Source: CAZAQK01 sp046344715 (GTDB taxonomy: Bacteria > Pseudomonadota > Alphaproteobacteria > Rickettsiales > SXRF01). From it: DNA of 30,594 nucleotides. Both the position numbers and the translations under genes were made by a program. The stretch covers positions 1-30,594 of the forward strand of contig JBKDKX010000003.1 in NCBI GenBank assembly GCA_046344715.1. Reading direction: 5' to 3'. Each line of letters opens with the position of its first letter. Within the stretch, counting starts at the first letter, position 1. Under the pieces are notes generated by a model. The model ran no database searches. It was not told the origin of the DNA and saw nothing but the letters and a program-made list of their open reading frames with translations. This document shows positions 1 to 7,780 of this stretch, piece after piece.

Positions 1-84
1 GTTTAATTGTATCTAATTACACTCAAACGCGCTTGACTGCAACAAGCTGTTTTCAACCCGCAGACAAACCATTCAGGAGGTATT

Positions 85-954
85 ATGTACAAGTCCATTT
101 TTATCCCGCTTTCCAGCCACGGCGATCAGCTGCCAGCCCTCGCTTTCGGGACTTCTCTTGCCGAGGCGTTTGATGCTGGTGCAGAGTGTGCTTTTACCTC
201 GAAATCGCTGCTTCTTCTCGAAGGTGAGCAGAGCGACAAGGTGGGCGAGATGTACCGCAAGGAGGGATACACCGCGTCCCAAAATCTTGCCGAGAAATTC
301 TATCAGGAGCAGTTTGCCAAACGCGCCAAACAGGTGCAGCAATGGTTTGAACTGAGCAAGGAGAAGCTCGCCTCCGGTCGTCGCCTTCAGTGGCGTGAAT
401 CGCTGGATTTGTTCGGTGAAACCGCAGAGCAGGTTCGTGATGAGTGCAGCTTCCATGACCTCACCATTGCAAGTTACGATTTAAGCACCTCTATTCTTGA
501 TGATGTGGTCACGGGTGCGCTGTTTGCCACCGGCAGGCCGCTTGTGCTGGTGCACTCATTCCCTGAAGGTAAAGATTTGAGTAAGCTAACCGTGGTGCTG
601 GCATGGAAATTCACGCCGCAGACGCTTCGGGCGCAATGGCTGGCACTGCCGATACTCAAAAAAGCTGGAAAAGTGCTGATTGCCAGCGTGGATGAAGGCG
701 AGGAAGCAACCTCTGCCGATGAGCTTACAAAGCTGACTGCCTATCTCAAACGGCACGGCGTCAATGCACACCCCCACACCATCAGCAATGTGAAAAGCCC
801 CGCCGCCGCGCTTGAGCAGTATTATGCCGAGCAAAAAGCCGATCTCATGGTGATGGGCGCATACTCGCATTCACGCTTACGGGAAATGGTGCTGGGCGGA
901 TTTACCCGCCATTTCCTTAACTCGCGCACCTGCAACCTGATGCTGGCGCATTAA
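85..954 (+). CDS. Universal stress protein, tandem UspA-like
   Basis: A 289-residue protein about twice the length of a single UspA domain, so it probably holds two Usp folds. The N-terminal half (about 1-150) is degenerate. The C-terminal half (about 160-289) keeps the Usp pattern of a beta strand ending in LMVMGAYSH followed by a glycine-containing loop (VLGGFTR) and a final strand, which is the usual nucleotide-binding region. Usp proteins are cytoplasmic stress-survival proteins, often induced under growth arrest or low oxygen. The start is well supported: AGGAGG at 75-80 lies four bases before the ATG. A second Usp gene follows after 18 bases. The promoter is probably left of the window, because no convincing FNR box is visible in the first 84 bases. 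The family call is solid; the exact ligand is unknown. Confidence 0.88.
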   Translation: MYKSIFIPLSSHGDQLPALAFGTSLAEAFDAGAECAFTSKSLLLLEGEQSDKVGEMYRKEGYTASQNLAEKFYQEQFAKRAKQVQQWFELSKEKLASGRRLQWRESLDLFGETAEQVRDECSFHDLTIASYDLSTSILDDVVTGALFATGRPLVLVHSFPEGKDLSKLTVVLAWKFTPQTLRAQWLALPILKKAGKVLIASVDEGEEATSADELTKLTAYLKRHGVNAHPHTISNVKSPAAALEQYYAEQKADLMVMGAYSHSRLREMVLGGFTRHFLNSRTCNLMLAH

Positions 955-972
955 CAACACAAAGGAAAACAT

Positions 973-1920
973 ATGCAGAGATTTAACAATATCCTGTTCG
1001 TCAGCCACGGCGTGACGGACGAAACCGAGGCACTCAAACAGGCACTCAGTCTTGCCCGTAATAACAAGGCAGAATTGAAGGCGGTGATTGTTTGCCCTGA
1101 TTTCCCCAAGGAAATGGCGGATTATAAGGGAAAGTACGAGTCATCGCTGATTGAACAGTTGCAGGCTTCCATCCGCAAAACGCGTGAAGCGGTGAAGGTC
1201 AGTGAAGCGGATGTTCCCGTGCAGATTGAGGTGGAGAGTGGCGACACGCCAGCCATTCGCATCATCCGCCATGTGATTAAGGGATCACATGATTTGGTCA
1301 TCAAAGAGGCCGAGCCGAAAGTAAGCGGAAAAGGTTTCATGGCGATGGACATGGAATTGCTGCGTAAATCCCCGTGTCCTGTATGGCTGACGCGCCCCAT
1401 CAGCGACCATCGTAACGAAATGAAGGTTGCAGTAGCGATTGATCCCGAAAGCATGGCTACGGAAGGGCATGATTTGTCGGTTAGACTGTTGCAACTCGCT
1501 AATTCCCTTGCCGCTACCTGCTGTGGTGCGCTCGATATCGTTTCATGCTGGCATTTTGAGCATGAGGATTATTTACGCAGCAATGCGAGCGTGTGGATAC
1601 GCGTGCCGAAGAGCGAGCTGGATGAGTTGGTTGCTAAAAGACAGAGTGAGCACCGGGCGATGTTGGATGCACTGATACATGAATCCACAATCACGGGCGG
1701 CGAATACCGCATTCAGCATACCAAGGGACTGCCTGAGCAAGCCATACCTGATTTTATTGAAAAGAACGGCATCGACATTCTGGTGATGGGTACGGTGGCA
1801 CGCACGGGCATTTATAGTTTCATCATCGGCAACACGGCGGAAAATATCCTGCAAAAACTGAGTTGTTCGCTACTGGCAATGAAACCGAATGGGTTTGTCT
1901 CACCTGTCAAAGCGTACTAA
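973..1920 (+). CDS. Universal stress protein, tandem UspA-like
   Basis: A 315-residue protein with two Usp domains. Domain 1 (about 1-145) opens with the strand NNILFVSHG. Domain 2 (about 150-305) ends in the classic ATP-binding loop pattern MGTVARTG followed by IIGNTAENIL. The second domain is therefore more likely to bind nucleotide than the C-terminal half of the preceding gene. A purine-rich AAAGGAAAAC precedes the ATG. It probably shares a transcript with the upstream Usp gene and the downstream cation ATPase, which starts 9 bases after this stop. In many proteobacteria Usp pairs sit with ion pumps and acetate or oxidase genes in low-oxygen clusters; that role is inferred here from context. 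Confidence 0.9.
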   Translation: MQRFNNILFVSHGVTDETEALKQALSLARNNKAELKAVIVCPDFPKEMADYKGKYESSLIEQLQASIRKTREAVKVSEADVPVQIEVESGDTPAIRIIRHVIKGSHDLVIKEAEPKVSGKGFMAMDMELLRKSPCPVWLTRPISDHRNEMKVAVAIDPESMATEGHDLSVRLLQLANSLAATCCGALDIVSCWHFEHEDYLRSNASVWIRVPKSELDELVAKRQSEHRAMLDALIHESTITGGEYRIQHTKGLPEQAIPDFIEKNGIDILVMGTVARTGIYSFIIGNTAENILQKLSCSLLAMKPNGFVSPVKAY

Positions 1921-1929
1921 ACATATGGA

Positions 1930-4647
1930 ATGGACATGGAAGATAAACATCAGCAAAAGGCAAGCATAGCATGGCATAGCGTTCTTACAGACAGTGTTCT
2001 GAAAGACCTGACAGCATCCGCTACTGGCCTAAGTCAGAACGAAGCCGCTGCACGGCTTGCAAAATACGGAGCGAACCGCTTACCGGAAGCCGCGCGGCGC
2101 AGCAATCTCATGCGCTTTCTGCTGCAATTCCACAACATTCTGATTTATGTGCTGATCGGCTGCGCGGTTGTCACCGCAGCGCTTGATCACTGGATTGATA
2201 CGGGCGTGATTCTGGCTGTGGTGGTTGCAAACGCCATCATCGGCTACATTCAGGAAGGCAAAGCGGAAAAGGCAATGGATGCCATCCGCCATATGCTCGC
2301 CCCTCATGCCAACGTCATTCGCGGTGGTGAGCGCATCAGCATTGAGGGCGATCAGCTCGTTCCGGGTGACATTGTGCTGCTGGAGGCGGGCGATAAAGTG
2401 CCTGCTGATCTGCGGATGCTCACTGCTCATGGCATGAGTGTGCAGGAAGCGATTCTCACCGGTGAATCCGTTCCTGTCGAAAAGCATATAGAGCCTGTAG
2501 CAGCGGATGCACCGCTGGGCGATCGCTCCTGCATGACGTTTTCTGGCACGCTTGTGACAACGGGTCAGGGAAAAGGTGTGGTGGTAGCCACGGGAGGAAG
2601 CACCGAGATTGGGCGCATTAGCGGGCTGTTGTCGGAAGTCGAAATGCTGACCACCCCGCTGGTAACGCAGATGGGTGTGTTTGCCAAGTGGCTGACCATT
2701 CTCATCCTGCTGGTTGCCGCGCTCCTGCTCACCTATGGCTATTACGTCGGCCATCACGATTTCACGGAGCTGTTCATGGCGGTGGTTGGCTTGTCGGTGG
2801 CCGCCATTCCTGAAGGCTTGCCTGCGGTGCTCACCATCACGCTGGCGATTGGTGTGCAAGCAATGGCAAAGCGCAATGCCATCGTGCGGCGCTTGCCTGC
2901 CATTGAAACGCTGGGATCAGTGTCCGTTATTTGCACCGATAAAACCGGCACGCTCACTCGCAATGAAATGATGGTGGCCTCTGTGCTAACCCATCACCAT
3001 TTGTTCACACTGGAAGGAACGGGTTACGAGCCAAAAGGCGTATTGATGCTGGAGGATGCTCATATATCACCTTCCGAACATACGATGCTGGAAGAACTGG
3101 CTCGCGCCGCCACGCTTTGCAACGATGCGGCTTTACGCCAGCATGACGGCGTGTGGGCGGTTGAAGGTGACCCGATGGAGGGGGCATTACTTGCCTTTGC
3201 CGGTAAAATGGATGTGGATACCCGCAAGGAACAGTCGGCATGGACACGCACCGACGCTATTCCTTTCGACTCCAAACACCGCTTCATGGCGACGCTGAAT
3301 CATGACCATGAACGCCATGCATTTGTATTAGTAAAAGGTGCGCCGGAGCGGATTCTTTCGATGTCTGCAAATCAGCGTGCTGCCAATGGCAAAACGGAAC
3401 CGCTGGATACGGCGTATTGGAATACAAAAGCTGAAGGTATAGCCGCGCTCGGTCAGCGCGTATTGGCCTTTGCAGTGAAATCGGTGAAGCCAGAACATAC
3501 GGTGCTAGAACATAAAGATGTGGAGGGTACGCTGACTCTGCTCGGCATGGTGGGCATGATCGACCCGCCGCGTGCGGAAGCGATTGCAGCAGTGGCGGAA
3601 TGTCACGGCGCAGGCATTCGCGTAAAAATGATTACGGGCGATCATGCCAAAACCGCCGCTGCCATCGGCAAGCAGATCGGCCTGAAAAACCCTGATAAGG
3701 TGCTGACTGGTGCTGATCTCGACGGCATGGATGACGTTGCGCTGCGTCAGGCGGCACTCGACTGCGACATCTTCGCCCGTACCAGCCCAGAGCATAAATT
3801 ACGCCTTGTGATGGCGCTGCAATCGCATGGCATGACCGTCGCCATGACGGGTGACGGCGTGAACGATGCCCCTGCGCTCAAACGCGCCGATGCAGGCATT
3901 GCGATGGGCAGGAAAGGCAGTGAGGCTGCCAAGGAAGCCGCCGAGCTGGTGTTAGCAGATGATAACTTCGCTTCCATCGCAGCTGCCGTGCGCGAAGGCC
4001 GCACCGTGTATGACAATATCCAGAAGGTCATCAGCTGGACGCTGCCCACCAACGCCGGGGAAGCGATGGTGATTATTATTGCGCTTTTGATGGGACTAAC
4101 GCTACCCGTCACGCCGATTCAGATTTTGTGGATCAACCTGATTACCGCCGTCACGCTGGGGATTGCGCTGGCCTTTGAACCGACGGAGGAAAACACCATG
4201 CGCCGCCCGCCGCGCCCACGCCATGCACCGCTGTTGTCGGGCGAACTGGTATGGCATATTGTGCTGGTATCCATCCTTTTCCTGTGCGGAGTATATGGTA
4301 TTTACTCCTACGCGATTGATCGTGGCTACAGCGTCGAACTGGCACGCACGCTGGCGGTCAACACGCTGGTGGTGATGGAGATTTTCCACCTGTTCTTCAT
4401 CCGCAATATCTATGGCACATCGCTGACATGGAAGGCGGTTCAAGGCACGAAAGTAGTTTGGGCAACCGTCATTGCGATTACCGTGGCGCAATTCGCCATC
4501 ACCTATCTGCCGCCGCTGCAAGCTGTGTTTGATACTGTGTCCATTCCGTTCTGGGACGGCGTGCTGGTGATTGGCATCGGCGCGGCACTGTTTGCCATCA
4601 TTGAAACGGAAAAGCAGATTCGCCTTCGCTTAAGGAGGAATGCTTAA
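1930..4647 (+). CDS. P2-type cation-transporting ATPase
   Basis: A 905-residue P-type ATPase of the SERCA/PMCA-like P2 class. Visible landmarks are a cation ATPase N-terminal domain, the actuator TGES at 177-180, the TM4 motif PEGLP at 294-298, the phosphorylation site DKTGTLT with Asp337, and the hinge GDGVNDAP at 641-648. About ten membrane segments are expected. It moves a cation across the inner membrane at the cost of ATP. The ion is uncertain: TM5 keeps the Asn and Glu of Ca2+ pumps (NAGEAM), but TM6 reads NLITAV (Asn736, Thr739, Ala740) where SERCA has an essential Asp. No strong ribosome site precedes the start, so translation may be coupled to the Usp gene. The stop overlaps the next start by one base (TAATG). 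Confidence 0.92.
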   Translation: MDMEDKHQQKASIAWHSVLTDSVLKDLTASATGLSQNEAAARLAKYGANRLPEAARRSNLMRFLLQFHNILIYVLIGCAVVTAALDHWIDTGVILAVVVANAIIGYIQEGKAEKAMDAIRHMLAPHANVIRGGERISIEGDQLVPGDIVLLEAGDKVPADLRMLTAHGMSVQEAILTGESVPVEKHIEPVAADAPLGDRSCMTFSGTLVTTGQGKGVVVATGGSTEIGRISGLLSEVEMLTTPLVTQMGVFAKWLTILILLVAALLLTYGYYVGHHDFTELFMAVVGLSVAAIPEGLPAVLTITLAIGVQAMAKRNAIVRRLPAIETLGSVSVICTDKTGTLTRNEMMVASVLTHHHLFTLEGTGYEPKGVLMLEDAHISPSEHTMLEELARAATLCNDAALRQHDGVWAVEGDPMEGALLAFAGKMDVDTRKEQSAWTRTDAIPFDSKHRFMATLNHDHERHAFVLVKGAPERILSMSANQRAANGKTEPLDTAYWNTKAEGIAALGQRVLAFAVKSVKPEHTVLEHKDVEGTLTLLGMVGMIDPPRAEAIAAVAECHGAGIRVKMITGDHAKTAAAIGKQIGLKNPDKVLTGADLDGMDDVALRQAALDCDIFARTSPEHKLRLVMALQSHGMTVAMTGDGVNDAPALKRADAGIAMGRKGSEAAKEAAELVLADDNFASIAAAVREGRTVYDNIQKVISWTLPTNAGEAMVIIIALLMGLTLPVTPIQILWINLITAVTLGIALAFEPTEENTMRRPPRPRHAPLLSGELVWHIVLVSILFLCGVYGIYSYAIDRGYSVELARTLAVNTLVVMEIFHLFFIRNIYGTSLTWKAVQGTKVVWATVIAITVAQFAITYLPPLQAVFDTVSIPFWDGVLVIGIGAALFAIIETEKQIRLRLRRNA

Positions 4648-5276
4648 TGGAAGGACATTCCGCAGACCCGCTCAACGGCAGAAAAATCTCTGATATCCTG
4701 ACTGCATTGTCGCAGCATTTTTCTTCGCAAACGGTCACCATTGGAGAATTAAGGGACGCATTATCAGGGCGTATTTATGGGGTGTTTCTGCTGGTGCTGG
4801 CACTGCCAAATCTTGTTCCGTTTCCTGTGCCGGGGCTTTCGGCAATCACAGGGTTGCCTTTATTGCTCCTTACCATACAAATGATTTTTAACCGGACGAC
4901 ACCTTGGTTTCCAAAGGCCGTTCTTAACCGCACGATCAAAACGGATCACCTGCACAAGGTATGCAGCGGTGCCTTTCCTTACCTTCATAAAATGGAACGA
5001 TTTGTGATGCCGCGCTTCATGTGGCTTGTGCGCTATCCAGCTGATAGGGTGATTGCGGCGATCTGCGTGTTTTTATCGCTCGTTATCATGCTGCCCATAC
5101 CGTTTGGGAACGCGCTACCAGCACTCGCCATATGTTTCTTCTCTATCGCCATTTTGCAGCGTGACGGGCTATTCGTCATCCTAGGCGTTTTGTGTGCCAT
5201 AGCCAGCGTTGCGGTTATCGCAAGTGTCCTGACTACGATTCTTATGGCCGTGCTGCATTTTTGGGGGCTGGGGTAA
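4647..5276 (+). CDS. ExoD-family membrane protein
   Basis: A 209-residue integral membrane protein of the exopolysaccharide synthesis ExoD family (PF06055). Recognisable family features are the N-terminal amphipathic region with ISDILTALSQ, the segment LRDALSGRIYGVFLLVLALP, the proline-rich loop LVPFPVPGLSAITGLPLLLL, and a second hydrophobic block LVIMLPIPFGNALPALAICF. Four or five membrane helices are likely. ExoD proteins were first linked to exopolysaccharide production and alkaline tolerance in rhizobia, but their biochemical role is not established. The start codon overlaps the ATPase stop and the next gene begins 4 bases after this stop, so it is translated within the ion-transport operon. 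That setting suggests a membrane or ion stress role rather than polysaccharide synthesis. Confidence 0.85.
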   Translation: MEGHSADPLNGRKISDILTALSQHFSSQTVTIGELRDALSGRIYGVFLLVLALPNLVPFPVPGLSAITGLPLLLLTIQMIFNRTTPWFPKAVLNRTIKTDHLHKVCSGAFPYLHKMERFVMPRFMWLVRYPADRVIAAICVFLSLVIMLPIPFGNALPALAICFFSIAILQRDGLFVILGVLCAIASVAVIASVLTTILMAVLHFWGLG

Positions 5277-5280
5277 CATT

Positions 5281-7023
5281 ATGGAACACACCGAATCCGC
5301 ACATCATCTGGCATTGATACTCTCGAACATTCTACTGTTCTTCGGGATCGCGGGGGTTGTGGTGCCGCTGCTCCAGCGGCTTCGCATGTCGCCGGTGCTG
5401 GCCTATCTGCTGTGCGGTGTAGTGATTGGTCCGTATGGACTTGCGGCACTGGCAGACACTTACCCCTGGCTTTCGGCAGTGAGCATCAAAGAGCTAGGCA
5501 CTGTACAGACACTGGGCGAACTGGGCATTATTACCCTGATGTTCATGATCGGGCTGGAGCTATCGCTTGGGCGATTGAAGGAGCTTAGACGCTTTATTTT
5601 TGGTCTTGGATCAGCGCAGATTCTGCTCACCGCACTGGTCATCTTCCTGATTGCCTCATGGTTTGATAACTCACTGGAAGCAGGCATTTTGCTGGGCGCA
5701 TCCTTTGCGCTTTCTTCCACCGCTATCGTCATGAAACTGCTGGAGGAGCGCCATCTTTCCAACCGCCCGGTTGGGGTGTTGTGCTTTTCGATCCTGCTGA
5801 TGCAGGATCTGGCCGTGGTTCCTATTCTCGTGTTGGCGACATCGTTTACAGGGGCAGCGGATGAAAGCATCAGCATGACCTTGCTGACATCGCTTGGTAT
5901 TGGTGCTTGTACCGTGCTTGCGATGATGATGCTCGGAAAACGTATTCTCGCGCCGCTGTTGCAGTCGGTTAGCACCTCGCGCAATGCTGAGTGGCTGGCG
6001 GCGTTCATCGTATTTATCGTCATCGCATGCGCGGCCATCACCGAAGCAGCAGGGCTTTCGCTGGCGCTGGGTGCATTTCTGGCAGGGCTACTGATTGCCG
6101 AAACCGAGTTCAAACATGAAGTAGAGGTGATTGTTAGCCCACTCAAAGGCTTGTTACTCGGCATCTTCTTTCTCTCCATCGGCATGATGATCAATGTCGA
6201 GGAGATATTCCGACAACCGTTCCTGTTGGCGCTTTCGGTGGTTGGTATTTTTGCCCTCAAAGCGGCGATTATTTTTCCACTGTGCTTGTGGTTCAAAGTG
6301 CCTAGCCGTCAAGCAGCAGAAGCATCGATTTATCTCGCGCAGCCGGGCGAATTTGCGCTGCTGATTCTAGGCGTTGCTATGGCGGGAAACCTGATGCCTG
6401 CAGAAGATGTGCAGTTCTTCTTGCTGGTCACAGCACTGGCAATGATGGTCACACCATTACTATTCAGATGCGCTCCATTGGCGGCACGCATGGCAAAATC
6501 TATGTCAAAAACTGCCCAGCAAGAGCAGGATATTCCTCAGCTTGGCGAGCGTGTGGTGCTCATCGCTGGGTTTGGTCGCGTCGGTAAATTATTAGGTAAC
6601 GCACTGGCCGAGCAGCAAATTGCCTATATCGGGTTTGATCATAATGCCGAGCGAGTACAGGCGCTCAAACGCGATGGATTCCGAGTTATTTACGGTGATG
6701 CCAAGAAGTTAGAACTATGGCACCGGCTACATACGGATCATGTGATCGCCGCTGTCATTGCCATTGACGACCATGCGGCCACCCACAGTATCTTAAAATC
6801 GATTCGGGCGCAGTGGCCGCTGCTGCCCATTATTGTGCGTGCAAAAGACACCTCGGATATGGCCGCACTTTATGACATGGGAGCAAAATATGTCGTGGCC
6901 GAAACGCTGGAATCCAGCCTGAGTGTAGCACGTCTACTTATGCAACAGGTGGGCACCGAAGACGGCACCATTGAAAAAATCATCAAAAAATTAAGGGAAC
7001 AAAATGCACTCGCCAACGCTTAA
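5281..7023 (+). CDS. CPA2 cation/proton antiporter with TrkA-N domain
   Basis: A 580-residue KefB/KefC-like protein. The N-terminal region (about 10-390) is a Na+/H+ exchanger-type membrane domain with the family segments SPVLAYLLCGVVIGP, LGELGIITLMFMIGLELS and ASFALSSTAIVMKLL. The C-terminal region (about 425-545) is a TrkA-N/RCK nucleotide-binding domain with the Rossmann loop GFGRVG at 430-435. It probably exchanges K+ or Na+ for protons, gated by NAD(H) or a related ligand. It starts 4 bases after the ExoD-family gene and overlaps the following potassium channel gene by 20 bases, so the two are almost certainly co-translated. Substrate specificity cannot be read from the sequence. Confidence 0.92.
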   Translation: MEHTESAHHLALILSNILLFFGIAGVVVPLLQRLRMSPVLAYLLCGVVIGPYGLAALADTYPWLSAVSIKELGTVQTLGELGIITLMFMIGLELSLGRLKELRRFIFGLGSAQILLTALVIFLIASWFDNSLEAGILLGASFALSSTAIVMKLLEERHLSNRPVGVLCFSILLMQDLAVVPILVLATSFTGAADESISMTLLTSLGIGACTVLAMMMLGKRILAPLLQSVSTSRNAEWLAAFIVFIVIACAAITEAAGLSLALGAFLAGLLIAETEFKHEVEVIVSPLKGLLLGIFFLSIGMMINVEEIFRQPFLLALSVVGIFALKAAIIFPLCLWFKVPSRQAAEASIYLAQPGEFALLILGVAMAGNLMPAEDVQFFLLVTALAMMVTPLLFRCAPLAARMAKSMSKTAQQEQDIPQLGERVVLIAGFGRVGKLLGNALAEQQIAYIGFDHNAERVQALKRDGFRVIYGDAKKLELWHRLHTDHVIAAVIAIDDHAATHSILKSIRAQWPLLPIIVRAKDTSDMAALYDMGAKYVVAETLESSLSVARLLMQQVGTEDGTIEKIIKKLREQNALANA

Positions 7024-7780
7024 AGAAAAAATCACCGAACTGTATGAAGGGGATTCAGCAACTTCCCATCGCTTTCGCTACGCGTTGCTAGTGTTTGATG
7101 TAGTTACGATTCTGTTTCTAATCGGCTCTACCTTTTTCTATGGCCACGCCATCGTAGAATGGATTGATGCGCTGTTCGGGCTTTATATCGCGCTTGATTT
7201 CTCGGCGCGGCTTTGGATTGCGCCTAAGAAACCAGCCTTCTTCCTCAACCCGCTGAACATTGCCGATCTGGTGGCGATGGTTTCGTTTCTTGCTCCACTC
7301 TTGGGCGAAAACTTTGCCTTCCTGCGCGGGTTGCGCGTGCTCAGGCTCCTGCGTTCGTACCGTCTGCAAGCGCGGATGCGACAGGATTTTGTCTATTTTC
7401 GCCAGCATGAAGATGTCATCATGAGTGCGACTAATCTGTTCATCTTCATTTTTATCATGACCGAGCTGGTGTTTGTGACGCAAGTCCACAGCAACCCCGC
7501 CGTCACGAATTTTCTGGATGCGATGTATTTTACCATTGCCGCTCTTACCACCACAGGGTTTGGCGATGTCACGCTGCAAGGCGATTCGGGTCGCGCACTT
7601 TCCATTATCATCATGATCTTTGGAGTGTCGCTGTTTTTGCGGCTTATACAGACGATGTTTCGCCCCTCAAAAGTACGCTTCACCTGCGATGCCTGCGGCC
7701 TTTTCCTGCATGAAAGTGATGCAGTTCATTGTAAACATTGTGGCAAAGTTTTGAACATTCCATCGGATGGTGACGTATGA
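7004..7780 (+). CDS. Voltage-sensor type potassium channel, zinc-ribbon tail
   Basis: A 258-residue six-helix channel. Helices S1-S3 occupy about residues 25-100. S4 is textbook, with arginines at every third position (108, 111, 114, 117, 120). The pore helix and selectivity filter TTTGFGD lie at 182-188 (GFG instead of the more common GYG), followed by S6. After S6 there is a short zinc ribbon with Cys228/Cys231 and Cys243/Cys246 in place of a long cytoplasmic domain. It should conduct K+ across the inner membrane with voltage gating; a metal- or redox-sensitive tail is inferred. The gene overlaps the antiporter by 20 bases and its stop overlaps the next start (ATGA), which binds K+ flux to the acetate kinase gene translationally. 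Confidence 0.9.
   Translation: MHSPTLKEKITELYEGDSATSHRFRYALLVFDVVTILFLIGSTFFYGHAIVEWIDALFGLYIALDFSARLWIAPKKPAFFLNPLNIADLVAMVSFLAPLLGENFAFLRGLRVLRLLRSYRLQARMRQDFVYFRQHEDVIMSATNLFIFIFIMTELVFVTQVHSNPAVTNFLDAMYFTIAALTTTGFGDVTLQGDSGRALSIIIMIFGVSLFLRLIQTMFRPSKVRFTCDACGLFLHESDAVHCKHCGKVLNIPSDGDV

Noticed and set aside
32..46. CTTGACTGCAACAAG as an FNR box for the first gene
   Set aside because: The arms are only CTTG/CAAG and the spacing is 15 bases instead of 14-16 with TTGAT/ATCAA symmetry. The core does not match.
2080..2859. Long open frame antisense to the cation ATPase
   Set aside because: It is a codon-bias shadow: low complexity, rich in His, Gln and Arg, without family features.
5460..6296. 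Long open frame antisense to the antiporter
   Set aside because: Serine-rich shadow translation of a well-supported membrane protein.
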